Shown here piece after piece: positions 22,033-34,262 of a stretch of 64,000 nt of DNA. Both the position numbers and the translations under genes were made by a program. The stretch spans positions 14,806,501 to 14,870,500 of the forward strand of contig JAZHRO010000036.1 of the NCBI GenBank assembly GCA_037157565.1. The letters run 5' to 3'. Position 1 is the first letter of the stretch, and every line of letters starts with the position of its first letter. This stretch comes from Thalassia testudinum. Taxonomy: Eukaryota > Streptophyta > Magnoliopsida > Alismatales > Hydrocharitaceae. Under the pieces are notes generated by a model that was not told the origin of the DNA, did no database searches, and saw nothing but the letters and a program-made list of their open reading frames with translations.

Positions 22033-24765
22033 TGTTATGACTCGGTTCCCGAATCCCTACAGGACCCGAGACCGGCTCGACTCAACTAATCCCAAGACCT
22101 AGTCGTCCAACAAGAAAGTAACCAAAAAGGAAGAAAGTAAACCACATTCACTATGCTAAGCAACTAACAGTAAAAAGGTATAGCAGTAAAGAAGTAAAAA
22201 CTGCTACAGTACATATCACCACCACAGCAGTAGAAAAGTAACATGGTACAGGAACATAAAAGTACAGAAATGTAAAGGTACAGAACATAAAGGTACAAGA
22301 GTCTAAACTCACTACTACAAAAGAAGTGCAACAAAGAAGCTACTGCTACTGAGCTCTACTGGGCCCAGCACTCTCTACAACTGTAGGCTCGGCTGCCCAA
22401 CACCTGGACCTGAAAAGGGTTATGAGTACACAAAGTCAGAGAACGCTAAGTAGAGTGGCAACCAACTAACTAAAGCAGTAAGCTAACGGGTAAACTAGCT
22501 ATTCCAATTTCTTTAATTTACAAGTTATTCCTCTTCCACCCATTGGTTTATATATTTCCAAATCTCTTTCTTGATCTTGAATGTTCCTCGTGGGAACGAT
22601 CTTGATTGCAGTCCTTTCCAAAGAGTATAAGGTACACGTGGTGCTCTCCTAGCCGGGAGAGTCCCCCGTGGTGATCCTACACCCAGTCAACCACCCCAAG
22701 GTCACGGACAGACATAACGATGACAATGGCAAGCGTGATAAGCGCACGGGTAGCTACCCCGCACTGGCACGCGATCAATCGTTTCCACAAACAGGTGCGC
22801 CCAAAGTACAGCACAGAATAGTATAGGGCCTAGCCCTCTCAGTAATAGGGATCTAGCCCCTAAGAACCAAATAGGGGTCTCACCCCTCCACAGTCCGCGC
22901 ACCCTCTCCTGACTACCCTAGTTTGCCCAGTGGGCCTAACAAGTCGATGTAGAGTGGCTAGCTGAACCCCGGGCGTCGTAGGGTGGCTAGCTCTCTCTCT
23001 ACACTAGTAGCTCTCCCCGATACAGTGTACACGAGGGTCATGGAGTCGGTGCAAAGTGGCCAAACCCACCCTGGGTCTCAACCCGAAGGGCGGCAAGCTC
23101 CCCTCTACACTAAGAGGTAACATGCGCTCCCCTTGGTACCACGTACTCAAGGGCCAGCACACTTCCCAACTCATTTCCAGATCCATTCCATTTATTTTCA
23201 GGAGCTCTACTCCTATTCCCCTGTAGGGTTCATGCTCATATGCCTCATGCCATTCCATACCAGGTTTCATCACTTCCATTTCCATTCTCAAGTTATACAC
23301 ATGTAACTTGTATTTCTATCATTCACATTTCCATACTCAGGTTATACACAGGTAATTCATATTTCTACCATTCACATTACCATTCTTAGCTTTATACACA
23401 TGCAGCTCGTATTAAATCAATTAACGTATACAATAGGAAGGTCACATGCAATTGTTAACTAGCACAGGTAATTCATATTTCACAGGCAGCTTTTATTCAT
23501 TTGCAGGCAATTGTTAACATTTCTATCTACTCATTCAAGACTGCAATTCAATCACGCATACAGACATTTCAAGTATTTCTCATCCTAGGATTCATTCCAC
23601 ATCCTAGGTTATAATTATTCATTCCATACATGCATTTAGGTTTATAATTAAATTAGGGGAAGCCACTCTACCAGTCAACCTAGGAGTATTGGGGGCTCGA
23701 ACGGCAGGCTCTCGTGCCTCAGGATGCCCCGAACCCTCAACGGAACGAAGTCCTATAACAAGGAACAATCACAAAGGAACATTCAGAACAGCATAGAAAG
23801 CCCTCAAACAAGTAGAGAAACTCGCAAGGAAAAGATCGGTATCCTGTTTGTGCAAAACGGACCCTATACGGGTCAAAAATAAGTTTACTAACCCAAATCA
23901 GACATCTAGAACAACTTCTAAACGTCTTAAAAGTGTCCAGAAATGCACCTCAAGCTCTGTATCAACCTCAGACGTTTAGGAACTCTTTTGGACCGTCTGG
24001 ACCCAGCTCCAAACGTCCGACCACCTCTCCGGACATCTAGAAGTGCTTCCAGTCATCTGGTAAGCTTCCCAGATGTCTGAAATGCATGGGAGGGCATGTC
24101 CTATGCCTTCCCGAAGTAAATCCTACATGCAACCACCAAATCTTCTCAAAATAGGCACACAAAGTGTTCCTGCGGAGCGGCCTGCATGGCCGTATCCGCA
24201 AAGGGAACATACCTTCGCGAAGCTCTCTCCTCAAACGTCTGGAACTGCCTCCAGACGTTTACTGCATCGTTTGGACGTCACTCCAGATGTCTGATTCTGG
24301 GAAAAACCCAGAACCAGAACCTGCTCCCGCTCGCTCTCGCCGCGTGCGACCGTGACTCGCCTCCTCGCCTACAGCTCCAACTGTAGTAGTGTCGAGGATG
24401 ACTTTTTGACGCACTCCTCCTCTCGCATGCACCGCTCTGGTCGTGCGCCCTCTGGTGAGCTCCCACACGAGCTCACGAGCTCACTCTCCTCCTCTCCACA
24501 CACCGCTCCTCATCGCCGCTCTCGCACTCTCTCGCTCGCACTGGGGTGGTGAGGAAGGGAAGAAGTGGCTAGAGTGAGGAGAACGAGAGAGGAGGAAGGG
24601 GTTTATAAGGATGAGGGCTAGGGTTCGCTAGAGGGGGGAAAAGAAAGAGGAGGAAAAAGAGAAAGAGTATTGTCTGTGCGCAGCCCACGTGCAGACGCGA
24701 GCTCGTACTCAAAATTTTTGATTTCCAGATGTCTTAAAAGGCTCAAGACAGCATGGGTCTTTACA
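22033..24765 (-). repeat. 5' LTR of element B (right copy)
   Basis: 2,733-bp partner of 495-3,281. It starts TGTTATGACTCGG and ends GTCTTTACA, then the target duplication CCCAT (24,766-24,770). It holds the minus-strand TATA at 24,601-24,610 and the AGACGTCT palindrome array at about 23,900-24,300. Confidence 0.93.
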
Positions 24766-25083
24766 CCCATGAAAATGTTTGACTAGGATTAACACCTGGG
24801 GCTTGATTTCAACGTCTCCGGCAAGAATCTGGACACCGGGATGTTCCCTATAATTTGAAGGATCATAGAAATCCTTCAAGGGCTGAGCGCCTTGCATTCT
24901 CTGGAACCATTCTTGCATTATCTACATTTGTTCTAGCTTCCTTTGAAACATCTCTTGTTGATTCTGAGGTAGAGGAGGTTGTTGATCGGCCATGGGATCA
25001 ATTTGGCCAAAATTCAATCTATGCCTCCTAAAATGATCTAATGGTCCTTCCAATCGGGGATTCAATGACCTCTTTCCAAGCAT
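24766..25083 (-). pseudogene. Element A gag, N-terminal part
   Basis: Start of the Athila-like Gag whose continuation is at 1-489. The most upstream in-frame ATG is at 25,081-25,083 (MLGKRSLNPR); a second at 24,991-24,993 (MADQQPPLPQ). One in-frame TAG lies at 24,922-24,924. The final codons before the element B insertion run into the CCCAT duplication in the phase that continues at 489. Gag was therefore open here, apart from that one TAG, when element B inserted or soon before. Confidence 0.8.
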
Positions 25084-26304
25084 AAACTAGGAAGAGGTCG
25101 GAAGGACTACGGATAAGAACCCTGCAGCACAACAAAACAAGCCTGTCCTTAAGTTGGGTAGCTTAAGGATCTACAGACTCTCAGAATCCATTTTAAGATT
25201 ATAGACGATTTACTCTACTTGTATCCAGTCAATCCAACTGGTTAGAAGGAGAGGCTGAGGAAAAGGTTCTTCCTTCGGCTTGCCCCTCCGATTCCTAGTG
25301 TACCCCCCAACCACGATCGTTTAATTCTACTCCCCTAGCTAGATATCAGATTGACTAGTATAAGCAGGTTAATCGTGAACAATCTCAATTTGGGCCCCAA
25401 AGAGCGAATCAGTCCTTAAGGTCAACGTCTAATCAATTTTAACTTAGGCTTAGGATTGTAGTGCTTATGGAATGTGGTGGGCCCTTAAAATGGGTTGTGC
25501 CCTTAATGATTGATTGGATATGTGTGAATGCATGCACAACCAGGGTTTTCAAGCAAAATTATTTGGATGAGTGGATTTTAAGGTTCAAATCTTGCTTAAG
25601 TAGCTTTTAGGATTTAGAATTAGGTAAATTCAATAAAGTTCAAGAGGCAAACCAGATTTTCAAAACACGGGTGAAGATCTTTTCCTTTTGAAATCAAAAG
25701 TAAAGTGGAGTGCCTAGTATTGACCTAAATTGTAAACCCTAAAGGGAAGCTACTTGATGAGTTGATTTTAAATGAAGTGGTGCGGCCCAAACAACTCAAA
25801 CAATTGGCCTTGATGCACCACTGAGTTAGGAACACAATTGGATACCTATTTTGATTTCTACTCGATTATGTGTTTAGGTGTGTGTACCGGTTCCACAAGT
25901 TGGAATCCCGATCGAGTAGATAAAAATCAAGTTAGGTTATGTGCCTCGAATGTGGGTGTATGTAGTGTGTATGTTAATTTGTCCCACAAGAAGTATCTTT
26001 TTGTTTGTTTGTTTTTTTCTTATGAGGGTGAGATGAGTAGGGGTGGAAATCAAAGCATCTAAACTAATCCTAAGATTTATGCGAACACATGAGTTAATTA
26101 GGGTTTGAATTAAGGTTGTGGAATGAAATCTATGGAGGGGGAAAGAATGGGAAGCACTTACAGTTGTCTTTAACTGCACTTTACTCCTTTCTACCGCTTG
26201 AAGATTCCCTGTTGAGGTACCTGTAAAACAATAGAAGAGAAATAAAGAAAGTTAGAAAATAATTAAGTGCGTGAAATGCGAAAAGAAAATCGAGATTCGT
26301 TGCC
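25084..26304 (-). other. 5' leader of element A
   Basis: 1.2 kb between gag and the primer site. AT-rich, no long frame, no family match. Long leaders of this kind are usual in Athila elements. Confidence 0.6.
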
Positions 26305-26322
26305 TCCCCGGCAACGGCGCCA
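26305..26322 (-). promoter_or_regulatory. Primer binding site of element A (tRNA-Asp)
   Basis: The minus strand reads TGGCGCCGTTGCCGGGGA, identical to the primer site of element C, three bases from the LTR boundary at 26,326. It fixes element A's orientation and its Athila-type affiliation. Confidence 0.9.
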
Positions 26323-26325
26323 AAA

Positions 26326-27999
26326 TGTTGAATCAGAAAATGTCACAAATAGATTTGAGTTTGAAAAGCTCATCGTTGTAGTGTGATTTGAGAAGAAATC
26401 TGTCAACAAATAAATTTTACCGAAACTCGAAAAGAATTCCTGGTCAAACATAGGGAGGCTACTCAATTTAAAATTGTGATTATATTTTTTTTGTTGTTTT
26501 TGTTTAGAAAGCCAGATAATTATAATGAATTCGATGAGAGAGAGAGAACAAACACTTTATAATATGAATAATGTTTTTACAACTAGAAAGCGAAAAATAT
26601 TACAGCTAGAAAGCGAGGAATCTTACAACTAGAAAGCAGTAAAATCTACTCTACAAAGTAATAAAGAGAAAGAAGGTGAGAAGTTATCATCCTCGACGAT
26701 TGCTTGGAGGACGAGCCGGATGGGGCAATGCTTGGAAGACAGAGGGTGAAGACGGAAGATGAAGAATGAAGCAGGAAGAACCAAGGGTGAGGCAGGACGT
26801 CATTGTCTCGGAATCCACTTCCAGAATCGGGGTGAGAAAAACTTTGATTTTAACTCTAAAGGAGCATCTCGGGTTTGGGATAAGCTTCTTTAGAGCTTTG
26901 GAGAGGGAGAGAGGTGAAGGAAGGGATGAGAAATTCAAGTAGTAGGGGTCTCCTTTTATAGTTGTAGGGATTGAGGACAATTTGAACATTGTACACTTGA
27001 AACATTAATTCAAGGTCTTTAGTGACGGATTTAAGCATCACTAAAGACCCCAAACGTGGGCGTAGGTTGCACGCATGTCGCGCCTCCTCCTCTCTCTGCG
27101 CCTCAATGCCTATGCACATTCAAAACTCTTCAGCCGTCTGATCGCGAGATCGAACGGCTTAGAATCCATCTCGCCCGTGCCTTGATAGTGCCTCCCCGCG
27201 CACCTACGTGAGATCGGGCATTCAAATGTGTGTTCGATCGCACGTGCGTGATCCATGCTCCTAGGTCGCGCCATGTCGCCGCTTCATCCACCATCTGCAC
27301 CGCATCCAACGGCGAATTTCTCCCACACCCGCTTGCGGTCGATTTGAGTGCTCGAAGAGGCTCAAACTCGCGCCTCCGCCCTTGCGTAGCGCCTTCGCCC
27401 AACGCGCTACGACTGCATTTGAGGCGCGTGCATGAATTTAAGCGCGATCTCTCTCAATCATTGGATCTTGATCCAATGGCTGAGATCATCTACGTGGTTG
27501 AGGAGAGAGAGGGCAGCGGCGGGTCCTTGGCCATCCATCTTCTATGTCATGGTGCCACGGATGTCGGATTAGACCGATTTTACACCGTTAGGCTGCGATC
27601 GTCAATCCAAATCCATCCGTGTAGTCAGATTTGTCATCTAAAGTGCGGATTTACTCCATCTTGGCCCTTGATCTCTGATTTTCCTTAGATTATATCTGAT
27701 GCTACGGAAGTCCAATCAGGGCGATCTTGGAGTTGTTGAACTCCGATCATCACCCTGATCAAATCCATATGGTTGGATCTTCAATCTGAGGCCTCGATTA
27801 AATGTCATCCTATCCCTGACCACCAAGAAGAAGAAATTACTATACAATTTGTTCAATTTAACCTAAATGCATGATGATGCATGTTGTGTAATATTTACAA
27901 TGCATGATGCTTATATGATACTAAGAACATGCATTAATAGATATTTTTTGCTATTCATATGTATGCACAGCAATGCACGGAGTCGAAAAGCCTCCAACA
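26326..27999 (-). repeat. 5' LTR of element A (right boundary uncertain)
   Basis: The plus-strand left end TGTTGAATCAG directly abuts the primer site. A minus-strand TATA box (TATAAAA at 26,954-26,960) shows a U3 promoter. The right end cannot be proved because the partner LTR is outside the window. I place it at CCAACA near 27,999 because it mirrors TGTTG at the left end. A 12-bp perfect inverted repeat (about 27,017-27,052, GGTCTTTAGTGA and its complement around a 12-nt loop) lies in U3. Confidence 0.6.
26954..26960 (-). promoter_or_regulatory. TATA box of element A LTR
   Basis: TATAAAAGG on the minus strand, about 630 bp from the LTR inner end; transcription would run leftwards into the primer site and gag. 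Confidence 0.6.
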
Positions 28000-29495
28000 C
28001 ATACCTCAGTGTCACTATAACCTCCCGACGACGTAAGGTAGAATAGACAAATCTCCTATTCGATAATAGTCATTATTTCAATTTTCAATTGTCATATCCC
28101 TTAGTTTATGTATATTCCTTATTATTGCCGAGTCTCGAAGTCTATGAATGTATATGCCAAGTGACTATTTTCTCCTGTGGGTACGTTAACTATTAGAAAG
28201 TGACATTAGAAATCCATGTTGACGAAAATGGCTTAATTGAAATTATTTTTTATCTATGATAAGCAAGGTTAATAAATGATCTGGGATAATTAAATTATGA
28301 TGTTTTGGAAAGAAATAAACATGTCATTAATTTGAGGGATTGAAAGGATAATATATTGCTAATACGTTGGGAAAAAAAAAAGAATATGTTGACAACTCTA
28401 ATTATTTCTTGATAAAATAAATTATGAATGCATTACATGGCTGAGTGCTTATACTTGAAAATTTGGTAATTGCCAATTATAAGGAATGCTCAAATATGAT
28501 GGTCATGAAAATTTAAATTGATAGCTAAATGTGATAGTTGTCTGAGGTTGTGGGTGAACCAGGGAGTAGATTAGCCTCCTTGCGACATTGTGACATGCCA
28601 ATTGGCTATAGCGAGGTAAGGATACACGAGGTGGTGTATATATGATATTTGGTTGGATATGTACCCAACTTGTGGAGAGGGCTATGTATGAGCCAGCATA
28701 GGTCTCGTCTACACGTATAGCTCATGGTATGCAACCTCCACACTACCTATACTAGGACCCTGGGGTGATAGAACAGGATGGAGGGCACGTGCAGAGTTTC
28801 CTCTCGACTAAGAGGACACCCCATAGGCATCTTGCTTCTCGGGAAATCACAGTGAAATCTCCTCATGCCTCTTAAGGAATTGACATGGAATAAATGAGAC
28901 CGCAAAATCGAAGGCCATACACTGTTGAGATAAATGAGTACTAACGAAAATTTAACTAATAAGAAATAATGCAAATAAAAAATTTGTACCTCTCTATTCT
29001 TGCATATCTATTTATGTTATTTTATTTTGCCACTTTTCCTTACTTTCACTAATCTGCTCAACGTTTGCTAACAACTACATTGGACTCTGTACTTAGGTCA
29101 TGTTGAGCAATCGAGAGAAACTATGCACGGAGCGACAGGTGCGAGACCCGGTTTAGTTCCAGCAAATGATCTGTGATGTTTGGAGTTCTTGTTTTTCTCT
29201 TTCCTATTTTCTTGTTATGTAGGAGACAGTCTTCTAGTACATGTTTCTTTCCGTCTTTAGATTTATGGTTATAATTACTATGGACAACATTCATGATATA
29301 TTTTCTTTATCACAATGCAATATGACTAGTTGTTTAGCTATGTTTATATTTTATGATTATGTGTTGGGTAAGTGCGATCCTGTTTTGGTTTGATTTTTTT
29401 TTTCTCTGTACTTAGAGACCCATATTCCATTGTCTTGCTTTGCCTGGTGGGGTTCGGATCACCATAGATATTTATGGGATCCCAAGCCTAAACCT
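28000..29495. other. Non-coding stretch, no gene seen
   Basis: AT-rich DNA without a frame longer than about 75 codons and without a family match. The part 28,540-29,170 resembles LTR sequence in style (GC patches between AT-rich DNA) but I find no partner in the window. Confidence 0.4.
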
Positions 29496-31738
29496 AATTT
29501 GATGGCATCCCTTGGATCTCCATCCAAAGGAAGGGATCAACTCCTACTTGACACTTGCAAGATAAGCCCATAACAACTTATGGTGTGTTTGGATTTAGTA
29601 TCTAAACTTAAATTAATTGCAATCCAACACTTGGATTTTCTACCTAATCATATTTGGTGCCATTAAACACCAATCAAGTGCAATTTAACTCCTTAAATTA
29701 CAATTGATTTATGCATCAACTAGGAAATTATTAAAATTATTATTGGTTTCATTACTCCAGTAATGAAGCTTTAAGTTTCTTGGAATTTTGGTTCAACACC
29801 CCATCAAGTATTCTAAATACTAATGAATCATTTACATATGGAGGACAATATTATCCTGAGGTCTAATCCCATTAAATAACAATCATTTCTCCTTAGATAA
29901 TATTATTCTTTTTTCTCCTTGTATGATTGCGACGAAAACAAAGAACATAACTTTTCCTAAAGGTCTATCTTCTTTTCTTCTTGCATTGAGTTTGATTAGG
30001 ACTCTGCAACCACATATGGAATTGTCGTTTCCAATATACGTGGAGCGACCTTATGCCTTTAATCTGTTACATACACCTATGTAACAAATTTGTGTATTCC
30101 CTTTGAGAGATCATGCACCTCCTATTCCTTCTCACATTTACCAACATTCCAGTATTAGAACTACGATGATTGCATCTACTATCGGTCCACCAAATACATG
30201 TGTTCGTGAACAAGGACACACATCTATTTCAAGTCAAAGGATATGTCTTCTCCATGACAACATTGAAGGACTTCCGTTATCTCTTGTTTCATCAGGTTAA
30301 CTCCTTAACCCGACCTGCAGGATAGTTCTTGAATCTCCATTCAAGAACATTAATCAGGAAACAATCTCTACAGAAGGTTATCATCTCAACTTAGACCAAA
30401 AACATGTAATTAAATTAGATGATTTCTTGATGTGTTATCGAATCCTCTAAATCATTTAGAGTTTTGAATCAATGCGCATTGAGTTTATTCGATCTGGCTA
30501 AGTATGTCACCCTATTCGTATTAAAGGATCCAACTCATTTACTGGAAATCAATCAAACTCTTTTATTCGGTTGAATATGTAATCATATTACAATACTTGG
30601 AATGCTCACCTAAGGCATACAAAATCCAATAGTAATGTGATTATAATTCATCTAAATAAAAGAATTAGATTATTTCCAGTACATAAATCGTGGGCCTTAA
30701 TACGAATAGGGTAACATATTTGGCCAGATCGAATAAACCTGATGTATGTTGACTTGAAGATCTAAACGGTTTAGAGGATCCAATAGCACATTAAAAAACC
30801 ATCATATCTAGTTCTATCATTTGTTTCTAGTCTAAGTTGGGATGACAACATTCTTTAGAGGTCGTCACCTAATTGATGTTCTTGCATGGGGATTCTGAAC
30901 TATCACGCAAGTCTGTTGAAGGAGTTACTTGATGAAATAGGAGATAATCAAAGTCTTTCTCCAATGCTATCATGGAGAAGGCGTATCTTTTAACCTGAGA
31001 TAGATATGTGTTTCTATTTACGAACACATGTATTTAGCGGACTAATGGTAAATGCACTCACCTTGGTGTTGATATTGGAAAGGCAATACATATAAGAGGG
31101 AACATGAGATACATGATCTCTTGAAGAGATCACACAAATCTATTTTATAGCAGTATGCAGCAGATTAGAGGTGAGAGCTCACTCTAAGTATGTTGGGAAA
31201 GACAAATTCCACGTGTGGTCATAGAGTTTTGATTAGACTCAATCATGAAAGAGAAGAATACAATACTTTGAGAAAGGAGTTAGTATTTCTTCTTGTTCTA
31301 ATGGTACAAAGAGTTGTTAGAAATAATATTATCCAGGGAGGAATGACAGCTATCTAATGGGATTTGACCTAAGGGATAATATACGTCCTCTATGTGTTAA
31401 GGATTCACGAGTATTCGAAATACCTAGGGAGGCATAGTGCCATAATTCCAAAAATCTTAAATGCTTTGCTATTGGCATGATGAAACCAATAATAATTTTG
31501 ATGGGTTCCTACTTGTAGATAAATCAATTGATATTTAGGGGGTTAAATAAAATTTAATTTAATGTTTAATCGAGCCTAATTTGATTGGGCTTAATCCAAG
31601 AGTGTTGGATGGCAATTAAACATAGTTTGGATACTAAATCCAAACTTTCCATAATTTGTTATGGGTCAATGATGTAAAATACAAGTAGGAATATGTCCCA
31701 ACCTTTGGATGGAGATCTAAGGGTCCCCATCATATTAA
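29496..31738. repeat. 2.2-kb near spacer-free long palindrome (foldback)
   Basis: Two arms of about 1.12 kb (29,496-30,614 and 30,615-31,738) are inverted copies with little or no spacer. Matching landmarks are GGATCTCCATCCAAAGG (left, near 29,515) against its complement near 31,700, and ACATGTGTTCGT near 30,197 against its complement near 31,020. Near the centre, TTTACTGGAAAT near 30,540 pairs with the complement near 30,675. Arms are clearly diverged by substitutions but align end to end. The arm looks like LTR U3 sequence; the right arm runs into a TATA-like TATATATATA near 31,757. I see no protein in either arm. Confidence 0.8.
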
Positions 31739-32400
31739 GATTAGATGGAATCTCTATATATATATCCCAAAGGGAAAGAGAAACTCTAACTTTTTTTAAT
31801 CTAAACCTAATTCCACTTCGTAGCTGAGAGAGGGAGAGAGAGAGAAGAGAGTAGCACTCCCTATTCTTCTTCCTCTGTTCAAGGCATCCAGGTCTCTTCC
31901 TAGACTTCCAAGAGTGCGATCAGAAGTCCTACACCCTTGTTGGATGTCCTAATTGGCTTTATAGTTGGATAACCAGTGATTCTAGTGGTCGACTCTCTAT
32001 TTTGAAGGTTGAGGAATTGGTTCCACTCACTTGAGAAGTGTGTGGATTGAGGCAGAGGGCGAGCATTGCTCTAGGGATTTGCGAAGGCATTTGTGCAGAT
32101 TAAAGAATAGGTGTTTTTAGTGCGATGGGTCTCATCAACCAGCTGAGAAGGAGGGTCATCTCCATATCAGGATTTATAGTAGGAGGAACTAAACTTTGGG
32201 GTGCTATTCTATGCCACTTGTGAAGGTATACCTCTATCTTGTAGGATCCAAGAATAGGAGAAAATTAGTTCCTCCCATGTGGTTCCGATTTAGGGTGTTT
32301 TAATTCAATCATGATCGATTTTGGGCATTAAATCAATTTTTTTTTAAAGTTTTAAAACACCTAATTTCACACTTTCGTAATGGCACGAAATGATATGATC
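31739..32400 (+). other. LTR-like tail next to the right palindrome arm
   Basis: A TATA-like run at 31,757-31,766 is followed by a GA-rich leader and DNA that looks like R-U5 of a plant LTR. The right palindrome arm plus this stretch may be one LTR (about 30,615-32,390), with the left arm an inverted U3 copy. No primer site could be recognised, so this is a weak inference. Confidence 0.3.
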
Positions 32401-32766
32401 AACTTTCTTTACCTACTAGGGTGGGGTTTAGGTCATAACAATGGCAATTTAGAGGAAGAATGATCTCATCAACAATGGAGCCTAGGGGGGTCAAAGGAGA
32501 AGCTAAGGCTCTCCAACTCGAAGGACCAATTAGCCTGAATCAGATGGGTCACCAATGGGTACCCGTGGATGCCCCAATGGGTATCTAAATGGGGCCTTAC
32601 TAAGCGCTACATTGGCACTCAACAGGTACCCAACCCATACTTTGTAAATAGGTACCTAGCTTAGTAAGGTCAAAAACCGTGGTTGGGTTGGGTAGCCATT
32701 ATTATCAAGTCAAATGGATAGCCCTAGCAAAAAGGTTTAAAAGGTTGAAAAAAAGGGAAATCTCCC
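32401..32766. other. Short non-coding stretch
   Basis: Repetitive GGGTACC/GGGTTGGG-type words (32,550-32,700), no gene; possibly part of another MITE of the GGGTTGGG type seen at 55,850-56,512. Confidence 0.3.
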
Positions 32767-34262
32767 ATGGAAGAATTTTCCTTAATAAAGTAATTAGGGA
32801 TTAAGAATCCTTAATTACATTATGAGGATTTTTCTTTTTGTAATTAACCTTATGAAACTCGCCTCTGGTAGGAGAAGTTAGCGCCTTTAGTTCCTTTTCA
32901 AAGAACTTGTCATGAAATATGGTGAGTTCAGTATTTTTACATAAAACTTGCCTCTACTAGAGGTGAGTTCAATGTAAGCTTATAAAAACACAAGTCCTTC
33001 CTAGGAACTCACCTCTAGTTAATGTTAGTTCTTTTTTAAATCAAACTCACCTGACAAAATTTTTTGAGCAACAGTTAACTATCCGCTCATATTGAGATAG
33101 CATGATAAGATTCATCCATTAAACCTTTACACCATTTCTAATAATGGCAAAAAAGTTATAATTACAAAACACTAAAGTTTCAAAGATCAAAATAAAAAAA
33201 TTAAATTTCTTTAATCCATTGGAACCACAATTAGTTTATACATAAAAATCATGTCATGTCATTCCAGGTCGATATGTTAAAATCTAAGAATATTTAATTT
33301 TTTCTTCACTTTCAAATGTTATCTATGGAAGGTTGGGATAATAATAAAAAATTATCAGTAGAACTTAATGTTTTAAAAATTGAATCGGTTATTCATCCGG
33401 TTATGTGTTGGTTTGGATTTTTAGTGGTTCAACTGATGATTTGTACTGGTTAAATCGATAATGACGTCAATATGATGTCAGTATGTGAAAAAAATGGAAA
33501 AAATCAAATCATAAGACCTTTAGATTAATTTGTATTGGTTTAATCAAGTCTAACCGATTTGAATCGGTGATTAATAAAAAATCATTGAAGATATACAGTA
33601 GGAAAAGTTATTTTGCAACTCTAATTATACTAAAATTGACATATTTTTATCAATATTAAAGAAAAATTAAACGTATAATAGAAATTGAGAGCTTAACCTT
33701 GAAGAGTACATAGATCTTTGAATCTTTATTTCGAGTTCTAAAATCACATACATTTTCTTTTTTCTTTTTCTAATTTTTTAACTCTTAAAAGAATGGTTAA
33801 ACCAGATGACTGGTTCAACCAAACCAACTAGTCCAACCGAGTTTTGACCAGTTTATATTGGTTTTGACTTTGATCACCTGAATTAGTAAGTTCGATCGGT
33901 AAGGTATTAGCTTCCAATGAACTGAATGAACCGACCGATTCAATTCAATTTTTAAAACATTGTTAGAACTTACCTCTACCAAAGATGAGTTTTTTTTAAA
34001 ATGAATCTCACCTCGATACAAATTCTTAAGGCCTTATATTGCTGTGAGTTGACATAGAACTCGTCTCCAGTACAGGCATATTCTATGTAAAAATATCTAA
34101 TTTCCCATATTTGGAGGCGAGGTCTTTAAGAAGGAATTAAAGCTCTTAATTCATGAATATTGGAGACGAGTTTTATCGGATTAATTACTTTTAAAATTTC
34201 TTTTAAAAAATTTAATTAAGAATTATTAATTTTTAATTAACTTATTAAGAAACATTTTCTTA
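32767..34262. mobile_element. 1.5-kb inverted-repeat transposon abutting the subunit g gene
   Basis: The outer about 250 bp at each end are inverted copies. Left-end words CTTAATAAAGTAATTAGG and ACTCGCCTCTGG pair with complements at the right end (near 34,225 and 34,165). The iterated phrase AACTCACCTCTA and variants occurs on both sides. A possible target duplication AATCTCC is at about 32,759 and 34,263. No transposase is present, so it is non-autonomous. The superfamily is unclear; long imperfect inverted ends suggest a Mutator-like element. A hAT MITE (33,367-33,963) lies inside it. Confidence 0.65.
33367..33963. mobile_element. hAT-type MITE with CCGGTT/AATCGG words, nested
   Basis: Inverted ends AATGTTTTAAAAATTGAAT and its complement at the right end. 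The direct duplication TAGAACTT (extending to TAGAACTTA) is at 33,359-33,366 and 33,964-33,971. 597 bp, no coding capacity. The interior repeats GAATCGGT and AACCGATT on both strands. Confidence 0.85.

Larger units (their letters stand above)
495..24765 (-). mobile_element. Element B: Tekay/Del-type Ty3/gypsy chromovirus, inserted in element A gag
   Basis: This is a complete LTR retrotransposon insertion on the minus strand. The 5' LTR is 22,033-24,765 and the 3' LTR is 495-3,281. Both LTRs begin TG and end CA on the plus strand. The 5-bp target duplication CCCAT is at 490-494 and 24,766-24,770. Reading the minus strand from right to left, the order is LTR, iMet primer site, gag, [element C], zinc knuckle, protease, RT, RNase H, integrase, chromodomain, LTR, which is the Tekay/Del order. 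Its own sequence is about 10.5 kb; element C (13.7 kb) accounts for the rest. In the first about 205 bases of the two LTRs I count roughly 12 differences, nearly all transitions. Several stops and at least two frameshifts make it non-functional. Confidence 0.93.

Noticed and set aside
29081..29200. Possible LTR end or primer site near GTGCGAGACCCGG
   Set aside because: No partner repeat, no target duplication and no convincing primer complement could be found in the window.
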